DNA from: Ascoidea asiatica | Taxonomy: Eukaryota; Ascomycota; Saccharomycetes; Ascoideales; Ascoideaceae | Length of the DNA stretch: 64,000 nt | Direction: 5' to 3' | Assembly (NCBI GenBank): GCA_001600695.1 | Contig: BCKQ01000007.1 | Span: forward strand, 433,607-497,606 | In this document: piece by piece, positions 48,480-58,351 of the stretch | Numbering within the stretch: position 1 is the first letter of the stretch | How the letters are laid out: each line of letters begins with the position of its first letter | Made by a program: the position numbers and the translations under genes | Notes under the pieces: generated by a model | The model's input: the letters and a program-made list of their open reading frames with translations, nothing else | Database searches by the model: none | Told to the model about the DNA's origin: nothing

Positions 48480-49727
48480 GAGTAATTTTCTAATAATTTT
48501 TGACTAATATTACGTTATTATTATACCAAACTTTGTCTAAGTTTTTACTTTACGTCGGTATACATTCACTCCTTTATGCTATTCAGTTCTGTTTTTTTTT
48601 CTCCATTTTTCAATTATATCCTCCAAGTTACTGTCAACACATTTTTTTATTAAACTTTTTATTATTATTAATATTATCATCAACCTATTATTGAGTATCC
48701 AAGTAAAAATTGTTTTATCAATCAATTTTGATTATATTGTTCAATTACATCCTTATCATAAAATTATCTATCAATCCATCCGAAAAATTATTATCAAATT
48801 CATCTAGATCATTTTACTATCTTTTTCAAAAAAATGCAATACTTAAGTAAATGATAAAACAAAGATATTTAAAACTCAAAACAACTTTATTTTTGGATTC
48901 AAATCTCAATCAAATCACTAGTCGCTCGCTTAATCAACCAATTTCAATTCTCTTTTGAATTTTGCTTATATTTGCTAAATTTTCTTTAGCAATACTTATT
49001 TATTTTTAATTTTTGCAATTACTTTATGATATTGCTTTTATATGGTCTCTTCTTTTTTTGCCCAGGAAAAGAAAAAGACTCATTATTTATTAAAAATCAT
49101 ATATGTAATACAGTATAATAACTGAACATTATTTTTATTGTATTATGGTTTATTATGATTTATTACGGTATATTATTCCTTCTTTTAGCTTTTATGCCAA
49201 GTCACTCGCTTAGATTGTTTTTATTTTCTTACTAGCCATTGAAGTGTTTATTGAATCTATTCTTTGAATGCTTTTGGTTTAAACCTTTTTATAAAATTTT
49301 TATAATACTTTTTTATAGTACTTTTTTATAAATCTTTTTGCAATTCTCTTGCAAATCTTTTAAAATTATATTTTTCATACTGTATGTATAAACTTCGATT
49401 AAATCGATCGAATTCGGCCAAGTTCCGACAAAATTATCTATTGCAAAATTATGGCAGGTGACTTCAAATAAAACCGACTTTTAGACCCCTTTTTAGTATA
49501 AACCCGCAGTGCTGGGTTTCGAATGCTGGTTTCTGTCACTGTGAGAAGTATCAAACTGACAGAACAGGCGTAACATTAAGTGCTGGGTGATAGCACAGAG
49601 GAATTGATAATGGATATCCAGAATTCGATTCAGCAAAATCTTTAGAATCAACAAAAGATTTTCAAAAAAAATAGTACAGTAGTATAAAAGTAATAATAGT
49701 AAGGATAATAAGAAATATAATAAGGAA
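48480..49727. other. Intergenic region DIP5-like to VPS26
   Basis: AT-rich with two ATACTGTAT-type motifs (49108, 49377) and a short ACTTTTTTATA repeat near 49309-49335. Small ORFs at both ends show no family. No gene seen. Confidence 0.5.
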
Positions 49728-50609
49728 ATGTCTTTATTTTTCAAGGCCCCTTTGGATATTGAAGTAAGATTAGATGGAGAAGATACTCGTCAACATGTAG
49801 AAGTTAAGAATCGAAAGGGAAGAAAAGAAAAATTACCATTATATGAGGATGGTGAATCTGTTAAGGGGCAAGTTACAGTCAGAGTAAGGGATGGACGTAG
49901 AGTTGAACATCATGGTGTTAAAATTCAATTAATTGGTACAATTGAAACTCATACAGATGGTTTAAATAATGATAATTTTTTATATTTAGTTCAAGAATTA
50001 TCATCACCTGCAGAATTAAAACATCCAGAAAATTATCATTTTGAATTTAAAAATGTTGAAAAACAATATGAAAGTTATAGAGGTACAAATGTTAGATTAC
50101 GTTATTATTTAAAATGTATTGTTCAAAGAAAATCTGCAGATGTTGTAAGAGAAAAAGAATTATGGGTTTATGGTCATCAAATTCCACCAGACACTCCAAC
50201 AAGTGTAAAAATGGATGTTGGTATAGAAGATTGTTTACATATTGAATTTGAATATTCTAAATCAAGATATTCTTTGAAAGATGTAATAGTTGGTAGAATT
50301 TATTTTCTTCTTGTAAGATTGAAAATTAAACATATGGAATTATCATTAATTAGAAGAGAAACTATAGGTACACCTCCAAATCAAGTTTCTGAATCTGAAA
50401 CTTTAGTTAGATTTGAAATTATGGATGGTGCTCCAGTCAGAGGTGAAGCTATACCAATAAGATTATTCCTTGGAGGTTTTGATTTAACTCCAACTTTTAG
50501 AGATGTAAATAAAAAATTTTCAACAAGAACTTTTTTGAGTTTGGTATTAATCGATGAAGATGCAAGACGTTATTTCAAACAAAGTGAGATAATTCTTTAT
50601 AGAGAATAA
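49728..50609 (+). CDS. VPS26: Retromer subunit Vps26
   Basis: The 293-residue arrestin-like protein starts MSLFFKAPLDIEVRLDGEDT. It continues KRKGRKEKLPLYEDGESVKG-like sequence, GVKIQLIGTIETHTDG, NYHFEFKNVEKQYESYRGTN, VRLRYYLKCIVQR, ELWVYGHQ and DVGIEDCLHIEFEYSKSRY. The second lobe has MELSLIRRETIGTPP, APVRGEAIPIRLFLGGFDLT and EDARRYFKQSEI. Vps26 (yeast Pep8, 379 residues) joins Vps35 and Vps29 for endosome-to-Golgi retrieval. The protein is shorter than S. cerevisiae Pep8 and nearer in length to animal VPS26, lacking a C-terminal tail after the conserved end. A TTGAA microsatellite begins right after the stop. Confidence 0.95.
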   Translation: MSLFFKAPLDIEVRLDGEDTRQHVEVKNRKGRKEKLPLYEDGESVKGQVTVRVRDGRRVEHHGVKIQLIGTIETHTDGLNNDNFLYLVQELSSPAELKHPENYHFEFKNVEKQYESYRGTNVRLRYYLKCIVQRKSADVVREKELWVYGHQIPPDTPTSVKMDVGIEDCLHIEFEYSKSRYSLKDVIVGRIYFLLVRLKIKHMELSLIRRETIGTPPNQVSESETLVRFEIMDGAPVRGEAIPIRLFLGGFDLTPTFRDVNKKFSTRTFLSLVLIDEDARRYFKQSEIILYRE

Positions 50610-50709
50610 TTGAATTGAATTGAATTGAATCGAATCGAATTGAATTGAATTGAATTGAATTGAATTGTATTGTATTGTATTGAATTGAATTGAATTGAAT
50701 TGAATTGAA
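50609..50709. repeat. Pentanucleotide microsatellite (AATTG)n
   Basis: About twenty tandem units of a TTGAA/AATTG pentamer, interrupted by GAATC and GTATT variants, begin at the VPS26 stop codon and fill its 3' flank. Confidence 0.95.
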
Positions 50710-50958
50710 GTAATAAATCTTAGCTTTAACTAGTAATCTGAAATATACTTGTGTAGGTATGTAATAATTTCATGATGTAATGAAAAAAGAGACCCGAGTT
50801 TCTGGACTCGATTGCGATCCTTGATTTGGATAACTGTCAGGGTATTTTTGACTTAGTTGCTTGGTTTGTTATTAAATAATTTATTATTTCTTTATTTCTT
50901 TAGTTATTTCTTTAGCTATTTTAATATATAATCATGAAAAACAGTAGATTATTTCAAA

Positions 50959-51705
50959 ATGAGTTCAAATGCAAATAAGGAAATTATAATTGATGAAAAA
51001 GATCCTGGTTATCCAAAATTAAAAGCTCCATATGTTAAATTATATACAATGGATACACCAAATGGTGTAAAAGTTTCAATTTTATTACAATTATTGAAAA
51101 TTAAATATTATATAAGATATATTGGAATTTGGACTAATGTTCAAAAAGAAGATTGGTTTATCAATTTAAATCCAAATGGTAGAATTCCAACATTATCTCA
51201 TGTTAATTCAAAAGGGGAAAGAATTTCAATTATGGAAAGTGGTGCAATAATGTTTTATATATGTGATAAATTTGATTTAAATTTCAAATATCATTTTAAA
51301 TTTGGTAGTAAAGAATATTATGAATGTTTACAATGGTGTTTTTTTCAAACTGGTGGTATTGGACCAATGCAAGGTCAAGCTAATCATTTTTTAATATATT
51401 CAAAAGAAAAAATTCCATATGCAATTGAAAGATATTTAAAAGAAACTAAGAGATTATATAATGTTTTACAAATTCAATTAATTAAAAATAAAACTGGATA
51501 TTTAGTTTCTAATCATTTATCAATTGCAGATATTATAAATTATGGTTGGGTTCAAGAATGTGGAGTTCTAAATATTGATTTAAAAAATGAATTTCCTATA
51601 CTTTATAAATGGTTTAATTCAATTGATTTATTACCTGAAACTCAAATTGGGTTGAATGCAACTGCCAATTATAAACCAAATCAAATTAATATGAATTCTA
51701 TCTAA
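50959..51705 (+). CDS. Glutathione S-transferase-like protein (Ure2p/YfcG type)
   Basis: The 248-residue protein has an N-terminal thioredoxin-like fold: VKLYTMDTPNGVKVSILLQL, then WFINLNPNGRIPTLSH and the glutathione-contacting MESGAIMFYICDKF (Glu-Ser pair). The all-helical C-terminal domain begins CLQWCFFQTGGIGPMQGQAN and contains LSIADIINYGWV, the conserved N-capping Asp region. The TPNGxKVS string is typical of the Ure2p/YfcG group. It lacks the Gln/Asn-rich prion domain of Ure2, so it is not a Ure2 orthologue by architecture. No Ser/Tyr/Cys catalytic residue is obvious beyond Asn in TPNG, as in YfcG. Likely cytosolic, with disulphide reductase or transferase activity. Confidence 0.85.
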   Translation: MSSNANKEIIIDEKDPGYPKLKAPYVKLYTMDTPNGVKVSILLQLLKIKYYIRYIGIWTNVQKEDWFINLNPNGRIPTLSHVNSKGERISIMESGAIMFYICDKFDLNFKYHFKFGSKEYYECLQWCFFQTGGIGPMQGQANHFLIYSKEKIPYAIERYLKETKRLYNVLQIQLIKNKTGYLVSNHLSIADIINYGWVQECGVLNIDLKNEFPILYKWFNSIDLLPETQIGLNATANYKPNQINMNSI

Positions 51706-51825
51706 ATATTTTTTCCTTTCTCTAAATATAAGCTAAATATATATATATTATCTTATCTCTATCCATATACTTAAAAAAAATGAATAAAATATTAAAAAAT
51801 ATAAAAAATTAAAACTAAAAAATAA
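51706..51825. terminator. A/T-rich spacer with Pol III terminator for tRNA-Ala
   Basis: Plus-strand A tracts, T tracts on the minus strand, just left of the tRNA end the tRNA transcript. Confidence 0.5.
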
Positions 51826-51898
51826 TGGACGAGTCCGGAGTCGAACCGGAGACCTTCTGCATGCAAAGCAGACGCGCTACCAACTGCGCTACACGCCC
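51826..51898 (-). tRNA. tRNA-Ala (anticodon TGC)
   Basis: The 73-nt reverse complement starts GGGCGTG and ends CTCGTCC plus A. The pair G3-T70, the alanine identity element, is present. The anticodon arm TCTGC-TTTGCAT-GCAGA gives TGC, and the T arm is TCCGG-TTCGACT-CCGGA. There is a T-T mismatch at acceptor pair 6-67. No intron. Confidence 0.96.
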
Positions 51899-52364
51899 AT
51901 ATATTATAAATAATATAAATGTCTTCCAAATAACAAAGTCACAAATTGACAAAAAAGAGGAACTTTTTGAATTTTTCTTGGCAGGCTAAAAACAAAGCCG
52001 ACCCGGCTCCGAAGTGCCGCCAATCGATTTGAATCAAACGAAGTGAATAAATGATTGAATAATTGAATGAAATGGCAGTTAACGAATATAAATGATACCC
52101 TTTTTCTTTTTCAAGAAATTTGAAGTCTAACTCGAATAACTTATATTACTTTGGAAAGGATAACATGAACACTCTTTAGGAAAAGAGTATAACTAAAGAA
52201 AATACTGAATGGAAAGTTAAATGCTTTATTTTTTCCTTTTAAGTTTAGAGTGATATAATAATATCTTCATAGAATTAGTCAAAAAAATTGATTATGATTT
52301 CAAATAGTTTTCAAATTTATTAAAGAGAAAACATTTAACTAACCAATCTACTTCATTTCGAAAA
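51899..52364. other. Intergenic region right of tRNA-Ala
   Basis: A GC-rich patch at about 51995-52025 (GCCGACCCGGCTCCGAAGTGCCGCC) precedes AT-rich sequence. No ORF. Confidence 0.5.
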
Positions 52365-53180
52365 ATGTTTGATGATTTTATAGGAATTTTAGAAAAGAAA
52401 AACCTTCAAATAAATAATAATAATAATAGTAAGATTATTAACAATAAAGATGATAAAATAAATAAAGATGATAAAATAAATAATGATGATGAACATTTAA
52501 AATTAAATATAAATTTAGATGAGATTATAAATATTGATGAATTAAAAGATAAATTTTTAAATAAAGAAAATGAATCAACTAAATTATATTCAAAATATTT
52601 AATTCCAACAAAAGATAAAAATTTCTTCAATGAATTTCCAAGAAAATCTTCTGATTGGGATAATAATCATCATAATTTTAATAGTGATTTTGAACCATTT
52701 TTAAAATGGTTTCCAATTTTCAGTCAAAATTTTTTTATAATTAATTGGTTATATCCTAATTTTAAAAAAGATTTAAATTTATTCAATAAAATCGATAATA
52801 ATAATATTATTATTAATGATAATGATGATAAATTAAAAATCTTATTTAATGCAAAACCAATTCCAACTAAATTTGAAAAAAAATTATGTTTCAATTTAAA
52901 TGGTAATGGTTTATTTGATAAAAATGGTATTTGGTCTTGTTATTTTATAAATTATAAAAAATTATCAAAAAAATATAATTTAAATATTAATCAAAAAGAT
53001 AAAATTTTATCTAATTTTATTAATGATAATAATAATAATAATAAAAATAATAATTACAATGAAGAGGTTCTTAATGGAAATAAAAATCTATACTTCACAA
53101 CTTTTAATGATTTCTTAAAATGGTCTCATGATAATCATACTCATAATCTAAATCATAACCTCAATCATAATCATTCATAA
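52365..53180 (+). CDS. Hypothetical Asn/Asp/Lys-rich protein
   Basis: I do not recognise a family with confidence. The 271 residues start MFDDFIGILEKKNLQ, pass through an Asn/Asp/Lys tract (16-45), then a denser part. Possible conserved elements are TKLYSKYLIPTKDKNFFNEF (about 78-97), FEPFLKWFPIFSQNFFIINW and FNLNGNGLFDKNGIWSCYFI (about 177-196). A final His/Asn repeat (HTHNLNHNLNHNHS) ends the protein. There is no signal peptide or clear membrane segment. The regular spacing of Trp/Phe/Pro in the middle argues for a real protein. Mitochondrial Mpm1-like proteins came to mind, but I could not confirm this. Confidence 0.55.
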   Translation: MFDDFIGILEKKNLQINNNNNSKIINNKDDKINKDDKINNDDEHLKLNINLDEIINIDELKDKFLNKENESTKLYSKYLIPTKDKNFFNEFPRKSSDWDNNHHNFNSDFEPFLKWFPIFSQNFFIINWLYPNFKKDLNLFNKIDNNNIIINDNDDKLKILFNAKPIPTKFEKKLCFNLNGNGLFDKNGIWSCYFINYKKLSKKYNLNINQKDKILSNFINDNNNNNKNNNYNEEVLNGNKNLYFTTFNDFLKWSHDNHTHNLNHNLNHNHS

Positions 53181-54613
53181 TTAATTCATATTCTACATCA
53201 AATAATCTATATTCCATACTTAGTTATATATTTCATATTCAAATTCTATTAATTATTCACAATAAACTCGTCGACGATTCAAATTTGATTGTTCATAACA
53301 TTTATGCTTTTCGTTTTCAATCTATTTATTTTTTATTCATTATTTTCTATTTCAAGTATAAAACTATCTTTCACAACCTTTACATCTTTTATTAAATTTG
53401 TTCTTCTAGTACAATGATCAACCTTTATATTTCAATCGTGATAGCACTAGCACTTGATCAATGCCAAAAGTGAAATTTAGCTTATTTATTTATTACAGAT
53501 ATTCTTTATATAAAAAAGGTTTTCTTTCATCATAATTATCATCATCAGCAATCAATCAACTATTAAAAATTCAAACCTATTTCAAACTATCACAGGTAAT
53601 AATAATAATAATAATACTAGTACTAATAATAATTTTTTCTTCCATATCTAATAATACAACTACTAATGATAAGAATCACCTAGATAATTATACAAATATC
53701 ATTATTCCCAATAACAAAACAAGAAGATATGATTTTTTCTTTAAATTTTCATTTCTCAAATGATAAATCTAATGATTTAAAGAAAAATACCAACAATAGT
53801 GATAACAAAAATGAAAATTAAAACTTAAAGGTCCTGTATGTACAATCAAATTCTGTATTTTAATTCAATTAAAAAGGTAATACATCTACTAAAAAAATAG
53901 AAAAAAATGAAAATGAAAAAGTTGATGAAAAACCAAAAGAAAGTAAAGTTGAAGCAAAAAAATTAGTTTTTTTTTCTACACTTTATACTCCAATACAAAT
54001 ACAACCATTACTATTTTGAATAATACTGAAAACAACAATGATATATGTACTGGAAGAAATTGAATTTATAAAAAAATGTAGTTTATTAAAGCTCAATAAA
54101 GGAAATAAACAATCAAGATTTTTATTGAGAGCAGAAGAGTCTGACAGAACTTTGTATAATAGTTTCTCAAATAAAACAATTAATTATGACATTGTTGAAG
54201 AATATACTAAAGTTTCAACACTAATTGTTGATAAAGGTGGTAAACAGTCTTTTTATGTTCAAATGTTTTTATGTTAAGAGCTAAAGATTATAGTGAATTA
54301 ATTAAAATGATGAGTATTGATCAAAGATTTTATTGAACACATTATTTATATTTTTCACTCTTTCTTTATGATTTACAATTTTTAATTTAGTCTTTCATTT
54401 TTTTTATCAATAATTGGATTATTATGTTAAACACGTATTTCCAAAAAAAATTTATTAATTCATTTCAATGAAATTCCATTTAATAAACAAACAAACAAGC
54501 TCTTTATATGAATTGAAGGAAACGTAGTTGATTGTATTTTCTCTTCATTGAATTAAAACAATAGGTTCATGACTATAGAAAAATCAATAAGTAAAAGTTA
54601 AAAGCACTTTAAG
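53181..54613. pseudogene. Gene-poor, decayed region with ORF remnants
   Basis: Stops interrupt every frame, yet coding-like stretches occur. One is a Lys/Glu-rich string (KKIEKNENEKVDEKPKESKV, about 53890-53960), broken soon after. Another is a 79-codon frame at 54038-54277 (MIYVLEEIEFIKKCSLLKLN...). None shows a recognisable family. ATA/AAT simple repeats occur at 53597-53630. I read the region as degenerated coding sequence, with low certainty. Confidence 0.3.
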
Positions 54614-54720
54614 GGCCAATGTTGCTATATAGACTGAATATCGAAATGGAACACAAATTCTAAAATGTACCATTGGCCGCTTAACATTTTTATAAAAGCA
54701 ACCAAAGTAAATAAGGTTGC
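54614..54720. repeat. Inverted repeats
   Basis: GGCCAATG (54614-54621) pairs perfectly with CATTGGCC (54671-54678), extendable by AAG/CTT with a one-base bulge. Immediately right, GCAACC and GGTTGC (about 54697-54720) form a second 6-bp stem. Function unknown. Confidence 0.55.
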
Positions 54721-55819
54721 AGTGAGATACAGTAAGGATAACCTTAATTAACCTTAAATTTTTCATTATATTAAATGAGAAATTGAGGTATTTTTTGTAC
54801 TCAAATTGCTAAATTTCATTATTTCTTGTTCTTTTCAATTTTTAAAAATCATTTATGTTTACTTTATTTTTCATAGAGAATTTAGGTATTTTCCATGGTT
54901 TCTCAACTCAAGTATTTAATATTCAATATCTGAGAATCGACATAAAAAGAGTATTTTCCTTTAACAGGGTTCTTATTTTTTTATTTTAATTTATACATCA
55001 TTAATAATTGATTTGATCAAGTCTAGTCAAAAACTTATGATTCTTAAAATTAACCTTTCAAATTTAATTTAGTTTTAAATACAAATATCAAAAAAAAAAA
55101 GATGAAAATGAATATGAATATGATAACGAATGAAAACAATTAATGAAAAATCTCAATATGCATATAAATTGATAAATAATGCTTTACTTCCAAATTTTAA
55201 TGTTGAGGACTCAAAATTATTGATTAATGCACTATATTCCCCAAATAATTCTTACATCAGTCTTTTGCAGGAATCAAAAACTCAAATTTAAAGATATTTT
55301 TTTAATGATAAAATACAAATATAAAAAAGATCATTGACTCATGTTATTGGGATGTTTAATTTGTTTATTGATATGGATGAACACTTTTTAATGTCATATA
55401 TATCCAAAATTTATGTACATTCCCTTATTGAAACTTTTTTTAGTAATGGATCAAAGTTTTTCAGAAATTTATCAAAATACATTTCTTCAATAATGGAAGA
55501 TAAAGTTCAAATTGAAAATATCAATAATGATTTAAAACCAATTTTGTTAAAGTTTTTTTTTTGTGATTCTTTTAAAGTAAATTTTGATTTTTTTTATAAG
55601 TTTTCTTCTTCTAACTCACACTCCGGTAAAGATAAATTTATTGATAATTCTCGAGATAATACAACAAAAGACTTAATGAATTCACTTGGTCTATTATTGA
55701 CTCTTGGGGATGATAATATAACTCTGGTGTGAAATTTTTATTTTTGAGCTCTTTCTTGGTTCCTTGAAAGTTTGCTTGAAAACTTTGGTTAAGACTTTAA
55801 TTGTCATCATCATAAATTT
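54721..55819. pseudogene. Unassigned ORF remnants
   Basis: A frame near 55145-55290 reads EKSQYAYKLINNALLPNFNV, then EDSKLLINALYSPNNSYISL before a stop. A 132-codon frame at 55334-55732 follows (starting MTHVIGMFNLFIDMDEHFLM, with DNSRDNTTKDLMNSLGLLL near its end). They could be parts of one decayed gene; I recognise no family. Neighbouring remnants support pseudogene status. Confidence 0.3.
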
Positions 55820-56248
55820 TCCATTCTGATCAAATCAATAAAAAAGGCAGAAAATAGAATCAAAGAAGAGAGGGAAAATAAAAATGGTGTAAGATATCAT
55901 TATTACTATTATTATGAACCAATGTATCTTGGTATGATTGCTATTTCAAAAAATCACTATAAATCAATTGTTCAATTAGCTTGATCAGCAAGAATTAATT
56001 ATAAAAAAATTAGAACAAAAGCTTTTTTTCCACATTCCAAAGGAAATACCTCAAAGGGTTTGGATATCATGTTCCAGCTCCTGAAGAAGATGAACCAAAC
56101 GATTTATGCCTTTTTGGTAAACAATATATCCCAATCGACATTTTTTCATAATCGAAAAATCAAAACCTTGATATGGTTAAAAACTGTCTTAAATTCATTT
56201 TACTTACTTTGTTTTATATACCAATTCACTTTATTTTATATAATTTAA
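55820..56248 (+). pseudogene. Broken gene of unknown family
   Basis: A coding-like path needs one stop read through, one frame change and another stop. It runs through SIKKAENRIKEERENKNGVR, YEPMYLGMIAISKNHYKSIV, INYKKIRTKAFFPHSKGN, then in the next frame KGFGYHVPAPEEDEPNDLCL and FGKQYIPIDIFS. It ends with a hydrophobic helix (LKFILLTLFYIPIHFILYNL). The peptide texture (Pro/Asp/Glu linker, membrane-like end) is not that of random AT-rich sequence. Family unknown. Confidence 0.4.
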
Positions 56249-56399
56249 AAGAGCATCGCTTTTATCATCATTTCACATATTCCAAGCTATATAATTTGAC
56301 TCTTCAAGATCCTTAGAGACCCTTTTTTGCATTTTTATTCAAATCGTCATTTAAACTGCTAATAATATTGTCCATTTCATAATTTTAACCAATTTAATA

Positions 56400-56774
56400 A
56401 GTTTAAAGACAACTGTAAATGAAATTGCAATGTTATATTTTACATATTGTCCATTGACTGCTACTAATACCGTTGATTCATATATTACTTCTAGTACTGT
56501 ATCTAAATTGGAAGTTTCTAAGTCAGTTATAAAATAAAGTTCTTGTCAAATAATGATTGCAAATCATTAATTGTTACAACTAAAGTAACTTCTTTATGTA
56601 CTATAATTTCGAATGAAAAATTGATTCATATAACTTATTCTTCTTTTTACTGAAGCTTCAAATTTAAACATTGCAAGTTCTTCAGAGCATAAAATTACCT
56701 GCTCAAGCTTTACAGTTGATTCAAATTTAGGACCTTCAGGGACTTCAACAACATCAGATGCATTTAGTATTTAG
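56400..56774 (+). pseudogene. Relic of a Ser/Thr-rich cell-wall protein
   Basis: One frame reads KTTVNEIAMLYFTYCPLTAT, then NTVDSYITSSTVSKLEVSKS before a stop. Another nearby (56652-56774) reads EASNLNIASSSEHKITCSSF, then TVDSNLGPSGTSTTSDAFSI and stop. The YFTYCPLT element within Thr/Ser-rich sequence is typical of the C-terminal part of yeast GPI wall proteins and adhesins. Stops and frame changes show it is not functional. Confidence 0.5.
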
Positions 56775-57647
56775 TCAACTTTTAGTGATAAATAAGGATT
56801 TCATTTGATTGATTATTATTTGAAGTTATTTCAAATTTATACAGTTTTGCCCTGTCATTGTCGTATGATAGACTGGAAATGGGAAACCTCCTTACCTGCA
56901 ATCCCTTTCAAAATCTGTACGTGGTTCATTGAAATACTCCAAAATTACTTCATAAATTTGACTTCTTGTATCCTCTTTTTTATTTTCTTTTCAAAGAATG
57001 AAAATTAAAAAAATTGATCAACAATGGATAAAATTGAGAAGACTTTCAATGTAAGATAGCTGGAAATAGAAAACAACACTTGTATCAAAGATTAATAATA
57101 ACCTTTTTTTGAAAATTTTCTTTACCAGTTTTGTAAAATCTTGTAAGCTTTTCTGTTAGATGTTTTATTGCAAAGAGTAACTTGGAAGAGAAAATGAATA
57201 TTCCTTTGGTTGAAAGTCAAAAAGATGTATTCGATACGTTTGAAAATAATAACGTTGATAAAGAAGTCAGTGAGGATTGTTACAATGAAATGGAAGAAAT
57301 AACAAATTATATGTTTGTTTCTTCCGTGGAAAAATTTGTACAGAATAGTATTCATACTGTAATTTAAATTTTTTTTTTTACTTTGGTTATATTGACCAAG
57401 TTCATCTCCCTAATATCTTTTTTTTATTTAGATGACTTTTCTTGATGGAAATCTTCATTACATAATTTAAGCTCGTATTTTCTTGAATTAAAACCTTGTT
57501 TGCAAAACAATATTAATAATTTTTAGCATAAAGTTTGTTTATTGTGATTTGATATCATACTTTTATACTGAATATGCAATTTTTAAGCGATAACTAGCCT
57601 TTGTTTCATAATTTATTTTCAATTTAAATAAAAATTGATGATTAAGT
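56775..57647. other. Gene-poor stretch between relics
   Basis: Short frames at 56805-57008 and 57182-57367 (MEEKMNIPLVESQKDVFDTF...) have no recognisable family. The second is acidic and could be an exon-like remnant or chance. Nothing else seen. Confidence 0.35.
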
Positions 57648-58026
57648 TTAGATATCCATTGACACGAGGTTAGCTTAGGTATTGGAATTGCAAGTGAGGT
57701 AATGATTAAATTAATTCCAAGAAATTCTACAATTACAGGTAAATGAAATACCCGAAACTTTTTCAACCTCAACTTATGCTGATAATCAACATGACGTTTT
57801 AATTGAAGTATTTAAAGGTCAAATTTCTAGAATAAAGGATTATTATATATTAGGTAAATTTGAATTATCTAGTATTCATCCGACTTCAAGAGGTGTTCCT
57901 CGAATTGAAGTTACTTTTGATATTTATGATAATGATATATTAAATGTTTTTGCTTTAAAAAGCAGTACTGGTAAAACTCGAGAAATTATTATTACTATGG
58001 TTCCCCCATTTGTTGAAGAAGGATAA
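57648..58026 (+). pseudogene. Hsp70 (SSA-type) C-terminal pseudogene fragment
   Basis: The first part reads VSLGIGIASEVMIKLIPRNS TI with a stop inside its start (LDIH*HE). After a frame change the match continues as ETFSTSTYADNQHDVLIEVF, KGQISRIKDYYILGKFELSS and RGVPRIEVTFDIYDND, then ILNVFALKSSTGKTREI. This is collinear with the substrate-binding domain of cytosolic Hsp70. The ATPase domain and the lid are missing, and conserved residues are altered. It is a clear, old relic. Confidence 0.85.
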
Positions 58027-58351
58027 TAATAATATAATTTGAGGTTTTAATTTTATTTTTGTTTTTTCATACATATTCTGTAAAGTAATAACGTTTTTCA
58101 ATATTGTATTTTTTTGTTTGAAAAAAGTTAAAGAAAGGTTTATGCAAAGTAAAGTTTAAACAAATTCATAAGCAATTTATATTATATTATGAATCAATAT
58201 ATTTTTAATATTCAATTTTATAATCAAAAAACAATCAATTAAATATTTAATTCAATTCTTTTATTACATATGATATAAATATATACAATATATACAATAG
58301 TTTACATTCTACTTATATAAATATAAGTAAAATATAAAATGTACTGTAGAT
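58027..58351. other. Intergenic region left of MTF1
   Basis: AT-rich 3' flank of MTF1 with TATATAA tracts. Nothing seen. Confidence 0.5.
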
